From Actinomycetota bacterium (GTDB taxonomy: Bacteria; Actinomycetota; Thermoleophilia; Solirubrobacterales; 70-9), in NCBI GenBank assembly GCA_018268575.1, contig JAFDWF010000035.1:1-42704 (forward strand): 42,704 nucleotides of DNA, read 5' to 3'. Under the pieces are notes generated by a model. That model searched no databases. It had not been told where the DNA came from and saw nothing but the letters and a program-made list of their open reading frames with translations. Every line of letters starts with the position of its first letter. Position 1 is the stretch's first letter. The position numbers were made by a program, and so were the translations under genes. This document shows positions 9,094 through 17,248 of this stretch, in pieces.

Positions 9094-9868
9094 AGGCGAT
9101 TTCGCCGGTCAGACCGCGCTCGTCACCGGCGCCGCCCGGGGCCTCGGTCGCGGCATCGCCCGCGCCTTCCTCGAGGCCGGGGCCAACCTGGTCGTCTGCG
9201 ATATCAACGACGCGGTCGAGGCGACCGCCGCGGAGCTCGGCTCGGAGACCGGCGGCGAGGTGCTGGCGCTGAGGGCCGACGTCAGCAGCGCCGCCGACGC
9301 CGCCCGGGTGATCGACGCCACCAAGGAGCGCTTCGGCTCCCTCGACCACCTGGTCAACAACGCCGGCATCGCCCGCGTCGCCCGCTTCGTCGATACCCCC
9401 GACGAGGACTGGGACCGCACGATCGCGGTCAACCTCACCGGGGTCTTCAACTTCATGCGCGCCGCGCTGCCGACGATGATCGCGCAGCGCCGCGGCTCGG
9501 TCGTCAACATCGCCTCGCAGGCGGGCAAGCGCGGCGGAGAGCTGGCCGCCCCCTACTGCGCCTCGAAGGCGGGCGTGATCAGCCTCACCCAGTCGGCGGC
9601 GCTCGAGGTGGCGCCCGACGTGCGGGTCAACTGCGTCTGCCCGGGGTTCATCAACACCGAGCTGCAGGAGGACGAGTACGACGCCGTCTCCGCGATCACC
9701 GGCGAGGACCGCGAGCAGATCAAAGCCGGGTGGATGGCGGCGATGCCGCTGGGACGCTTCCAGGAGGTCGAGGACGTCGCCAAGGTCGTGCTGTTCCTCG
9801 CCTCCGACGCGGCGGGCCAGACGACCGGCGAGGCCCTCAACGTCAGCGGCGGGATGGTGATGGATTGA
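9083..9868 (+). CDS. SDR-family NAD(P)-dependent oxidoreductase
   Basis: A classical 261-residue short-chain dehydrogenase: TGAARGLGRG (cofactor loop, residues 15-24), VNNAG (91-95), catalytic S145, Y158 and K162 (YCASK). D40 after the second strand suggests NAD rather than NADP. AGAGGGGG lies 4 nt before the ATG. It closely resembles the SDR of unit E (32833-33609), sharing NIASQAGKRG and the ending GGMVM, so the two are paralogs, perhaps acting on related intermediates. First structural gene of unit A; its stop overlaps the TTG start of the next gene. Confidence 0.93.
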   Translation: MSLEGDFAGQTALVTGAARGLGRGIARAFLEAGANLVVCDINDAVEATAAELGSETGGEVLALRADVSSAADAARVIDATKERFGSLDHLVNNAGIARVARFVDTPDEDWDRTIAVNLTGVFNFMRAALPTMIAQRRGSVVNIASQAGKRGGELAAPYCASKAGVISLTQSAALEVAPDVRVNCVCPGFINTELQEDEYDAVSAITGEDREQIKAGWMAAMPLGRFQEVEDVAKVVLFLASDAAGQTTGEALNVSGGMVMD

Positions 9869-10833
9869 CCGCCGCCGACAACCTGGAGCTGTTCGCCCGG
9901 ATGGCCCGGATCCGCGCCTTCGAGCGCAAGGTCCAGGCGCTGTTCAAGGCCGGCACGCTGCCCGGCTTCGTGCACCTCTACATCGGCGAGGAGGCGGTCG
10001 GCGTCGGCGCCTGCTCGGTCCTCACCGAGGCCGACAAGATCACCAGCACCCACCGCGGCCACGGCCATCTGCTGGCGAAGGGCGCCGATCCGAAGCTGAT
10101 GATGGCCGAGCTGCTCGGTCGCGAGACCGGCTACTGCAAGGGCAAGGGCGGCTCGATGCACATCGTCGATTACTCGCTCGGGATCCTCGGTGCCAACGGA
10201 ATCGTCGGCGGCGGGCTGCCGATCGCCACCGGCAGCGGGATGGCCGATCGAATCCTCGGCCGCGACCAGGTCACCGTCTGCTTTTTCGGCGACGGCGCCT
10301 CGAACCAGGGCGTCCTCCACGAGGCGCTGAACCTGAGCGCGATCTGGAGCCTGCCGGTGATCTTCCTCTGCGAGAACAACCACTACACCGAGTGGATGCG
10401 GACCGAGGAGATCACCGCCGGTGAGATCGCCGACCGGGCCGAGGCGTTCGGCATCCCCGGCGTCCAGGTCGACGGCAACGACGTGCTCGCCGTCCGTGAC
10501 GCCGCCGCGGAGGCGGTCGAGCGCGCCCGGGCCGGGGGCGGCCCCTCACTGATCGAGGCCGAGACCTACCGCCACCACGGCCACAACGAGGGCGAGGAGG
10601 TCTTCTCCGGCCCCTACCGACCGCAGGAGGAGATCGACGAGTGGATCGCCCGCGACCCCCTCGCCCGCTTCCGCGACGAGTGCGTAAAGGAGGGCATCGC
10701 CACGCCGGCGGAATTCGAGCAGATCCAGGAACGCGAAGGCGACCTGATCGAGGCGGCCTACCGATACGCCGAGGCGAGCCCGATGCCGGCGCCGGCGAGT
10801 GCGCTTGCGGACCTCTATGCGGAGGCGGAGTGA
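9865..10833 (+). CDS. 2-oxoacid (acetoin/pyruvate-type) dehydrogenase E1 alpha
   Basis: A 322-residue thiamine-diphosphate E1 alpha subunit. GDGASNQG (142-149) running to LCENN is the ThDP-Mg motif, and THRGHGHLLAKG (62-73) and YRHHGHNEGEE are typical of acetoin and branched-chain-like E1. The TTG at 9865 overlaps the SDR stop and puts the start (TAADNLELFARMARIRAFE) where homologs start. It pairs with the next gene. The substrate cannot be read from the sequence: acetoin, pyruvate or another 2-oxo compound are possible. Confidence 0.92.
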   Translation: MTAADNLELFARMARIRAFERKVQALFKAGTLPGFVHLYIGEEAVGVGACSVLTEADKITSTHRGHGHLLAKGADPKLMMAELLGRETGYCKGKGGSMHIVDYSLGILGANGIVGGGLPIATGSGMADRILGRDQVTVCFFGDGASNQGVLHEALNLSAIWSLPVIFLCENNHYTEWMRTEEITAGEIADRAEAFGIPGVQVDGNDVLAVRDAAAEAVERARAGGGPSLIEAETYRHHGHNEGEEVFSGPYRPQEEIDEWIARDPLARFRDECVKEGIATPAEFEQIQEREGDLIEAAYRYAEASPMPAPASALADLYAEAE

Positions 10834-10835
10834 CG

Positions 10836-11834
10836 ATGACCGAGACGCTCGCCAAGGACACCTATATGACGACCGCCATCGCGGGGGCCCTGAGGGCGGC
10901 GATGGCCGCCGACGAGTCGGTGGTCGTCCTCGGCGAGGACGTCGAGCTCAGCACGATCGGCTGCACCAAAGGCCTGGTCGAGGAGTTCGGCGCCGACCGG
11001 GTCCGCAACTCGCCGATCTCCGAGGCGACCGTGGTCGGGGCCTGCGTCGGCGCCGCGGCCAGCGGCCTGCGGCCGGTGATGGACCTGATGTTCTCGAGCT
11101 TCTTCTACGTCGCCATGGACCAGGTCGCCAACCAGGCGGCGCGGCTGCGCTACATGTCCGGGGGGCAGGTCGACCTGCCCCTGGTCTACTTCGCCGGCAC
11201 CGGCCCGTCGGGCTCCGCCGCGGCCCAGCACTCCGAGAACCCGCACCCGATCCTGATGCACCTCGCCGGCATCAAGGTCGTCTTCCCGAGCTCCCCGGGC
11301 GACGCCGCCGGACTGCTGATCGCGAGCGTCGAGGATCCGAACCCGGTCGTCTTCCTCCTCGACCTGATGCTCGCCGGCGCCAAGGGCCCGGTGCCCACCG
11401 ACCTCGAGCCGCTGCCGCTCGGCAAGGCCGAGGTGAAGCGCAGCGGCGAGGACGTCACCGTGGTGGCGATCGCCTCCGCCGCCGGCACGGCGCTCGAGGT
11501 GGCGGCCGAGCTGGAGGAGGACGGCGTCTCGGTCGAGGTGATCGACCCCCGGACCCTCTCGCCCTTCGACTGGGACGCGGTGACCGACTCCGTGGCCAGG
11601 ACCGGGCGGCTCGTCGTCGTCGATCCGGCCCGGCGCACCTGCGGCGCCGCGGCGGAGATCATCGCCCGGGTCGCCGAGCGCAACTGGGCCGACCTGAAGA
11701 GCCGGCCGCGGCGGGTGACTTGGGAGGACGTGCCGATCCCGTTCAGCCCGGTGCTGGAGGAAGCGGTGACGGTGCGCAAGGACTCCGTGCGGGACGCGGT
11801 GCTCGCCGGCGTCGAGGAGAAGGGAGCGGGCTGA
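10836..11834 (+). CDS. 2-oxoacid (acetoin/pyruvate-type) dehydrogenase E1 beta
   Basis: This is the beta subunit of the E1 heterotetramer, about 332 residues, with LGEDVELSTIGCTKGL, NSPISEATVVGACVGAA and a C-terminal transketolase-type domain (EVIDPRTLSPFDWDAV). ATG 10836 is preferred because GGAG ends 6 nt upstream; a GTG at 10830 in the same frame is possible. It is followed by a single lipoyl domain, but no acyltransferase (E2 core) or dihydrolipoamide dehydrogenase is in the window. Confidence 0.92.
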   Translation: MTETLAKDTYMTTAIAGALRAAMAADESVVVLGEDVELSTIGCTKGLVEEFGADRVRNSPISEATVVGACVGAAASGLRPVMDLMFSSFFYVAMDQVANQAARLRYMSGGQVDLPLVYFAGTGPSGSAAAQHSENPHPILMHLAGIKVVFPSSPGDAAGLLIASVEDPNPVVFLLDLMLAGAKGPVPTDLEPLPLGKAEVKRSGEDVTVVAIASAAGTALEVAAELEEDGVSVEVIDPRTLSPFDWDAVTDSVARTGRLVVVDPARRTCGAAAEIIARVAERNWADLKSRPRRVTWEDVPIPFSPVLEEAVTVRKDSVRDAVLAGVEEKGAG

Positions 11835-12064
11835 TGGACGTGATCCTGCCGAAATGGGGAGTGACGATGCAGGAGGCGACCCTGACGACCTGGCACGTGA
11901 AGGAGGGCGACGCGGTCGACGAGGGCCAAGCGCTCGCCGACGTCGAGACCGACAAGATCGAGGCGGAGCTGGAGGCGCCGGCGAAGGGCGTCGTCGCCGA
12001 GCTGCGGGTCGAGGCGGGATCGGTGGTGAAGGTGGGGGCGGTGGTCGCGGTCCTCTCCGACTAG
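11834..12064 (+). CDS. Stand-alone lipoyl (biotinyl/lipoyl attachment) domain protein
   Basis: A 76-residue protein consisting of one lipoyl domain: MDVILPKWGVTMQEATL at the start, lipoyl lysine K41 in DVETDKIEAELEAP, and a glycine-rich return strand. It equals the N-terminal domain of an E2 protein but stops where the linker would begin. Start overlaps the E1 beta stop by one base. It is probably the carrier for the E1 pair before it, receiving the acyl or hydroxyacyl group; the acceptor step is unknown. Biotin attachment is less likely because the ETDK context is that of lipoyl domains. Confidence 0.88.
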   Translation: MDVILPKWGVTMQEATLTTWHVKEGDAVDEGQALADVETDKIEAELEAPAKGVVAELRVEAGSVVKVGAVVAVLSD

Positions 12065-12076
12065 CGGCACGAGGGC

Positions 12077-13444
12077 ATGCTGGTCGTCGGCGACATCGGG
12101 AGCACCTTCACGAAGATGATCGGGGTGACGGAGACGGGCGAGCTGCTCGGCGCCGTGCGCGTGCCGACCGCGCGGGAAGATCTCGCGGCCGGCGTCGGGG
12201 AGGCCCGCGAAAGGCTGGTCGAGACGGTCGGCGCCGGCGCCGCCGAGGGCGAGCCGATCCTCTCCTCGAGCGCCGGGGGTGGGCTGCGGGTGGTCGTCCT
12301 CGGGGTCGAGCCGGTGTTGACCCTGGCGGCGGGGCGCCGGGCCGGCGCGACGGCGGGCGCCCGCATCGTCGCCGGATACGGCGCCGGCGAGAGCGGGCGG
12401 GAGACGAAGGACGGCTTCGCCGCCGCCGCGCCCGACATCGCCCTCCTCACCGGCGGCACCGAGGGCGGCGACGAGGCGGGCATCCTCGGGCACGCCGAGG
12501 CGCTGCGGACCCTGGCGCCCCGCCTGCCGGTCGTGGTCGCCGGCAACAGCGCCGCCACCGGCGCCGTGGTCGAGGCGCTCGGCCACGGCCGCGAGGTGCG
12601 CTGCGTCGACAACGTCATGCCGCGGATCGGCGAGCTCACCGCCGAGGCCGCGCAGCGGGAGATCCGCGCGCTCTTCATCGATCACGTGATCGGCCACGGC
12701 CGCTTCGCCTCGGCCTCGGCGATCGCCCGCTGGGTCCGGATGCCGACCCCGGCGGCGGTCCTCGCGGCGACCGCGGTGATCGCCGACGCCGGTGCGGGCG
12801 TCCCCGGCGATGCCTTGCGACCGGTGGTGGTCGACGTCGGCGGCGCCACCACCGACGTCCACTCGGCGCTGCCGGTCGAGGCGGGCGAGGGCTACGTGAG
12901 CACCGGCCTTGGCGACAGCCGCCTCACCCGCACCGTCGAGGGCGACCTCGGCCTGCGCGAGAACGCGCCGGCGATCCTCGAGGCGGCCACCGAGGTCGGC
13001 TACGCGGCGGAGGAGATCCGGCCGTTGGTCGAGCCGGCGGCGCGGCGGGCCGCCGACCGCGCCTTCGTCCCCACCGACGAGGGCGAGCGGCGGATCGACC
13101 GCAAGCTCGCCGAGATGGCGAGCGAGATCGCGATCTTCCGCCACGCCGGAAGGCTGCGGACCGTGGTCACGAGCGAAGGGACGACGCTCAGGAAGGACGG
13201 TCGCGACCTGCGCGCCGCCACCTGCGCGATCGCGACCGGGGGGATCTTCACCGACTCCGGGCAGGCGGCGGCGATCGTCGAGGGAGCGTTGGAGCGGGTC
13301 CGCCGGCGGGCCGGGCTCGTGCCGGCGGAGCTGAAGGTCCGCCTCGACCGGCGCTACCTGCTCTGGGCGATCGGCCTCCTCGCCGCCGAGCACATCGGTG
13401 CCGCTCGCGGCCTGACGCGGACCGTGCTGGGGACGGGCGGATGA
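12077..13444 (+). CDS. GlmL/MutL-type ASKHA ATPase, partner of a B12 mutase
   Basis: This 455-residue protein has the actin/Hsp70-fold ATPase motifs DIGSTFTK (6-13) and VVDVGGATTDVHS (near 250), plus LLTGGTEGGDE and VVAGNSAATGAVVEALG. It belongs to the glutamate-mutase MutL/GlmL family, thought to act as chaperone or reactivase for B12-dependent mutases. It overlaps by 4 nt with the fused mutase gene that follows, which supports that role. The motifs appear intact. Confidence 0.88.
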   Translation: MLVVGDIGSTFTKMIGVTETGELLGAVRVPTAREDLAAGVGEARERLVETVGAGAAEGEPILSSSAGGGLRVVVLGVEPVLTLAAGRRAGATAGARIVAGYGAGESGRETKDGFAAAAPDIALLTGGTEGGDEAGILGHAEALRTLAPRLPVVVAGNSAATGAVVEALGHGREVRCVDNVMPRIGELTAEAAQREIRALFIDHVIGHGRFASASAIARWVRMPTPAAVLAATAVIADAGAGVPGDALRPVVVDVGGATTDVHSALPVEAGEGYVSTGLGDSRLTRTVEGDLGLRENAPAILEAATEVGYAAEEIRPLVEPAARRAADRAFVPTDEGERRIDRKLAEMASEIAIFRHAGRLRTVVTSEGTTLRKDGRDLRAATCAIATGGIFTDSGQAAAIVEGALERVRRRAGLVPAELKVRLDRRYLLWAIGLLAAEHIGAARGLTRTVLGTGG

Positions 13445-15201
13445 GCTCGCGCGTCGCCGAGGAGCTGCTGCCGGCCGACCTGCCGGGCAGCGCCGAGCTG
13501 ATCCGCGAGGGCCGCGAGATCGGCGGCGGGCTGAAGCCGGCCCGCACCCGATACGACGAGCGCCACGGGGTGATCTCGGAGCGCTTCTACAAGGAACGCT
13601 GCCGCGAGGACGGGACGATCACCTACTACATCAACCTCGGCCTCAAGTCCTGGCCCGAGACCCGCGACGCCCTGGGCGAGGTGTGGGAAGAGTGCAGGCG
13701 GCGCGACCTGCGGGTCGATCGCGTCTCCTTGACCGCGGACCGGCGCATGGGCCTGATGCCCGCGGAGCGCGCCGCGGCGGTCGAGGAGACCGGGATCATG
13801 TTCTGGACCCGCGAGGACTGGGCCGGGGTGGCGACGGAGATCGAGGTGCAGGGGATCGTCAACGACCACGCCGTCGGCAGCCCCGCCTCGGTCTTCAACG
13901 CGGTGGCGGCGATCGAGGCGGGGATCTCCTACGTCGGCAACATCGCCCAGCAGTCCTACGGCTACCCGGGCTGGAGCTCCGACGTCGAGGAAATGGCCAA
14001 CACGGTGAAGGCGATCGCGGTGATCGCCGCGCAGAAGGACGCCGGGGTGGTGCTCGACTCCTACATCGACGACGGCTACGTCGGCTCCTTCCACGACTGC
14101 GCCACCTCCTTGGCCTGGTGCCTGCTGCACCGGCGGGTGGCGGAGGAGCTGATCGGCGCCGCCTACTCGCCGAGCTACGGCTCGACCTTCGCCGACCCGG
14201 TGCTGAAGGCCGCCTTCGGGCAGGCGCTGGACGCGATCAACACCTCGCGCGTGCCGCCCTCGCTAGTCCACGGCGACACCAACTCGCTCGATCCCGGCTT
14301 CTCGCTCGACCGCCACGCGGCGATCGTCACCACCGACGTCTTCTTCACGATCGCCAACCAGCTGGCCCACCCGACCGGCGCGGCGGTGCACGCGACGCCG
14401 ACCACCGAGCCGATCCGGATCCCCACCGTCGGCGACATCGTCCAGTCGCTGGAGCTCGCGAACGAGGCCGAGCGCCAGGCCCGGCGCGCCCTGCCGATGA
14501 TCGACTGGCGGCCGGTCTACGCGGTCCGCGACCGGATCCTCGAGGGGGGACGGCGGTGCTACGCCGACATGCTCGCGGGCCTGAAGGGCTTGGGCGTCGA
14601 CATCGACGACCCGCTGCAGATCCTCGTCTCGACCCGGCGGCTCGGCGCCGAGCGGATCGAGGAGCTCTGGGGGGCCGGTCCGCCGGACCCCGAGTACCCG
14701 CGCGGCCGTGCCCCGGTGGTCGCCACCAACACCTTCCTGCGGGCGACCGAGACCCGCCGCGCCGTGCTCGAGGAGATCCTCGCCGAGAACGACTTCGACC
14801 TCGCCGGGATCAAGGTGGTGGCGGCCTCGGCTGACGTCCACGAGTACGGGCTCGGCGTGGTCGTCTCGATCCTGCGCCACTTCGGCGCCGAGGTGGTCGA
14901 CCTCGGCACCAGCGTCGACAACGACCTGGTCGCCGCGGCGGCGGCCGAGACCGCGGCCGACGCGATCGGGCTCAGCACCTACAACGGGTCGGCGCTGAGC
15001 GTCGCCGAAGACCTGCTGGCGCACCTGCGCGAGCGCGGGCTGGCGACCGCGGTCTTCGTCGGCGGTCGGCTGATCCAGGACCTCGGCCCGGTCAAGTCGG
15101 TCGACGTCACCGACCGGATCGAGGCCCTCGGGGCGAATCCTTGCGCCACCGTGGGGCAGATGCTGGCCTCGCTGGCCGCTCGCAGACCATCACGTAACTG
15201 A
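13441..15201 (+). CDS. Fused B12-dependent carbon-skeleton mutase (GlmE-like + GlmS-like)
   Basis: 586 residues. Residues about 30-430 are a GlmE-type TIM barrel; about 455-582 form a cobalamin-binding domain with the DxHxxG motif DVHEYG (465-470, H467 as lower cobalt ligand), SAL (517-519) and GG (541-542). In characterised glutamate mutases these are separate proteins. Aligning by eye, the ARHG stretch holding a substrate-binding arginine in the clostridial enzyme corresponds to NDHAVGSP (141-148), so that arginine appears missing, while the ending TEPIRIPT (322-329) keeps the HEAIGIPT-like glutamate. The substrate is therefore probably not glutamate. It pairs with the MutL-like gene before it. 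Confidence 0.85.
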   Translation: MSSRVAEELLPADLPGSAELIREGREIGGGLKPARTRYDERHGVISERFYKERCREDGTITYYINLGLKSWPETRDALGEVWEECRRRDLRVDRVSLTADRRMGLMPAERAAAVEETGIMFWTREDWAGVATEIEVQGIVNDHAVGSPASVFNAVAAIEAGISYVGNIAQQSYGYPGWSSDVEEMANTVKAIAVIAAQKDAGVVLDSYIDDGYVGSFHDCATSLAWCLLHRRVAEELIGAAYSPSYGSTFADPVLKAAFGQALDAINTSRVPPSLVHGDTNSLDPGFSLDRHAAIVTTDVFFTIANQLAHPTGAAVHATPTTEPIRIPTVGDIVQSLELANEAERQARRALPMIDWRPVYAVRDRILEGGRRCYADMLAGLKGLGVDIDDPLQILVSTRRLGAERIEELWGAGPPDPEYPRGRAPVVATNTFLRATETRRAVLEEILAENDFDLAGIKVVAASADVHEYGLGVVVSILRHFGAEVVDLGTSVDNDLVAAAAAETAADAIGLSTYNGSALSVAEDLLAHLRERGLATAVFVGGRLIQDLGPVKSVDVTDRIEALGANPCATVGQMLASLAARRPSRN

Positions 15202-15218
15202 ACGAAAGGCGATTACAA

Positions 15219-15974
15219 ATGTCGAATGTTGCACTGGTTGTCGGTGGTGGTACGGGAATCGGCTACGCCTCCGCCGAGCGGCTTGCGCGCCGGGGCGTGT
15301 CGATCATGCTCTCCGGGCGGCGGGAGGAGAAGCTGAAGGCGGCGCAGGAGCAGCTCACCGCGGCAGTCGAGGGGGCCCAGGTCGCCTACTCGGCCGGCGA
15401 CGGCGCGGTCGAAGCCGATGCGAAGCGGATCGTCGCCGACACCGTCGATGCCCTCGGCGGCCTCGACTTCTGCGTCAACTGCGCCGGCACCTACGAGCCG
15501 ACCGACTTCCTCGACATGGACGAGAAATCGTGGCGGCAGACGATCGCGCCGACCCTCGACGCGATGCTCTACCCCTGCGTGGCGGCGGCCCGGGTGATGG
15601 CCGAGAACGGCGGCGGCCGCTTCGTCCTGATCTCCTCGATCAACGCCCCGGTCTCCGAGCCGGAAGCGGCCCACTACAGTGCCGCCAAGGCTGCGGTCGC
15701 CTCGCTGGCGCGCTCGATGGCGGTCGATCTCGCCAAGCACGACATCCTGGTCAACGCGATCGCGCCGGGCTGGGTGGCCACCGACATGGTCGGCGACTTC
15801 GTCGAGAACGCCACGCCGGAGTCGCTCAAGCAGCTGAACATCCTCGCCCGGGTCGGTCAGCCGGACGAGCTCGGCAACGTGATCGAGTACCTGGTGCTCG
15901 ACGCCCCCGAGTACCTGGACGGGGCGACGATCTTCGTCGACGGCGGCCAGACCGCGATGGCGCCGCTGATCTGA
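15219..15974 (+). CDS. SDR-family oxidoreductase
   Basis: A 251-residue short-chain dehydrogenase with a GGGTGIGYASAE cofactor loop (residues 9-20), NCAG in place of the usual NNAG, and YSAAK as the active-site pair. R33-R34 after strand 2 (SGRREEK) suggests NADP. GAAAGG lies 10 nt before the ATG. It is more distant from the SDR genes at 9083 and 32833 than those are from each other. Last gene of unit A, separated by 17 nt from the mutase and followed by a hairpin-rich gap. Confidence 0.92.
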   Translation: MSNVALVVGGGTGIGYASAERLARRGVSIMLSGRREEKLKAAQEQLTAAVEGAQVAYSAGDGAVEADAKRIVADTVDALGGLDFCVNCAGTYEPTDFLDMDEKSWRQTIAPTLDAMLYPCVAAARVMAENGGGRFVLISSINAPVSEPEAAHYSAAKAAVASLARSMAVDLAKHDILVNAIAPGWVATDMVGDFVENATPESLKQLNILARVGQPDELGNVIEYLVLDAPEYLDGATIFVDGGQTAMAPLI

Positions 15975-16406
15975 GGCCAGATGATCGATCCGCCGAGAGG
16001 GGTAGATGCGGCGTCCCGGGCGAGTTCGCGGAGGTCTCGTCACAGGGATGGCACGTCTGCGGAAGGCCCGGCGTTGATGGGCCGAAAACTCAAGCAGACG
16101 TGCGCCTTCGCGGGGGCGGTGGAGGAAGCGTGGACTCCGCGAGGTTCCCGGCATCTCCGTCACGGCCACGGTCCCCGGCGCGCCCTCCTCCACGATCCCC
16201 GGCCCCACGAAGGACGACCACCCTCGCCGGCACCTCGGCCGTCCCCCGAGTCTCGGCCATCTCGGCGGCGACCACAGCCTGCCCGGGTCGCCGCCGAGAT
16301 GGCCGCATCCCTTCAGCGACCGCCGACCGTGCACGCCGACGCCGTCGCGTCTCTTCCGTCCGTCGAATCACCTCGTGGGATCGACTACCGGACCCGGTAG
16401 CGCCTG
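15975..16406. other. Repeat-rich intergenic region
   Basis: No credible gene in 432 bp. It holds an imperfect cruciform with outer 10-bp arms GCACGTCTGC (16051-16060) and GCAGACGTGC (16094-16103) and an inner GGCCC/GGGCC stem (16065-16083). A segment at 16100-16134 is related to 231-248 joined to 345-362, and capped hairpin copy 2 lies at 16254-16305. The first hairpin may end transcription of unit A, though it lacks a T-run. No clear promoter for the hydrolase gene is visible. Confidence 0.65.
16254..16305. repeat. Capped hairpin repeat, copy 2
   Basis: A 19-bp perfect stem (16254-16272 with 16287-16305) closes a 14-nt loop. Read on the minus strand the loop and its flanking pairs are the same as the loop of copies 1 and 3 except for one base. 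The outer stem (GGCCATCTCGGC) differs from both other copies. Conserved tip on changing stems is the defining feature of this family. Confidence 0.8.
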
Positions 16407-17186
16407 ATGCCGACCATCGAGACAGGAGGAGCCACGATCGACTTCGCCGTCGTCGGCGAGGGCCCGGTCGTGCTCCTGATCCACGGCACCGGCGGCGACG
16501 CGAAGACGACCTGGTCGACCGTCGCGCCGACCCTGGCGCAACGGCGGACCGTGGTCATGCCCGACCTGCCCGGCTCGGGGGCCACGGTCGACGACGGTGG
16601 CCCGCTCGAGCTGCCGAGGCTCGCCGCCCAGATCGCCGCCGTCGCCGACGCCGTCGGGGCGGCGAGCTATTCGGCGGTCGGATTCTCGTTGGGCGCCGCG
16701 GTCGCCGCGGCGGTGGCGGCGGACAATCCCGGCCGGGTCGATTCGTTGGTGCTCCTTAACGGTCCGGCGGGCGGGGCCGACGCTCGCAGCCACCTCCAGT
16801 TCGAGCTCTGGCGCCGGTTGCGCGAGCGCGATCCGGAGTCGTTCGCCCGGCTCTGGATGCTGACCGGGTTCAGCCCGGAGTTCGTCGAAGGGCTGCCGGT
16901 CGAGGGCCTGGCACTTGCGGCCACCTTTCCGATCTCACCCGGTTTCGACCGCCAGGCCGACCTCAACCTGCGGCTCGACCTCGGCGACTCGCTGGCGAGG
17001 ATCGTGGCGCCGACCCTGGTCCTGGCCGGTCGAGACGACTGGATCGCACCCCCGGAGGTTCTCCGCAGGGTCGCCGACGCGATCGCAAGGGCAACCTTCG
17101 AGGAGCTCGACAGCGGGCATTTCTCGATCCTCGAGGCGCCGGAACGGCTCACCAGGCGGATCGAGCCCTTCCTCTCCGCGTCATAG
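16407..17186 (+). CDS. Alpha/beta hydrolase
   Basis: This 259-residue hydrolase has the oxyanion stretch LLIHGTGGDAKTTW (24-36), nucleophile S94 in GFSLGAA, a late aspartate in LAGRDDWIAP and the histidine in SGHFSILEAPE. Such proteins cleave esters, lactones or C-C bonds; the substrate is unknown. It sits alone between the hairpin-rich gap and promoter PB. It could hydrolyse an ester or lactone made by the surrounding oxidases. The start is the first ATG that keeps the family beginning; its ribosome site is weak. Confidence 0.88.
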   Translation: MPTIETGGATIDFAVVGEGPVVLLIHGTGGDAKTTWSTVAPTLAQRRTVVMPDLPGSGATVDDGGPLELPRLAAQIAAVADAVGAASYSAVGFSLGAAVAAAVAADNPGRVDSLVLLNGPAGGADARSHLQFELWRRLRERDPESFARLWMLTGFSPEFVEGLPVEGLALAATFPISPGFDRQADLNLRLDLGDSLARIVAPTLVLAGRDDWIAPPEVLRRVADAIARATFEELDSGHFSILEAPERLTRRIEPFLSAS

Positions 17187-17193
17187 ATCAGCG

Positions 17194-17241
17194 TTCGACT
17201 TAAGAGGGCACTTGACGCCGATACCCCTCATCACGTACGGT
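17194..17241 (+). promoter_or_regulatory. Promoter PB with upstream TTCGAC box
   Basis: TTGACG at 17212-17217, 18 nt, TACGGT at 17236-17241; TTCGAC starts 18 nt before the -35. The GTG of the UPF0261 gene begins 7 nt after the -10, so the transcript is probably leaderless. A perfect dyad CGTTCGATCTTCCGAACG lies at 17275-17292, inside the first codons, a good place for a repressor. Confidence 0.75.
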
Positions 17242-17248
17242 GGCACCG

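Noticed and set aside
13441..15201. Plain methylaspartate (glutamate) mutase
   Set aside because: The domains are fused, a key substrate-binding arginine seems absent, and no methylaspartate ammonia-lyase is nearby.
17240..17248. GTG 17240 as start of the UPF0261 gene
   Set aside because: It overlaps the promoter -10, so it cannot be in the transcript made from that promoter.
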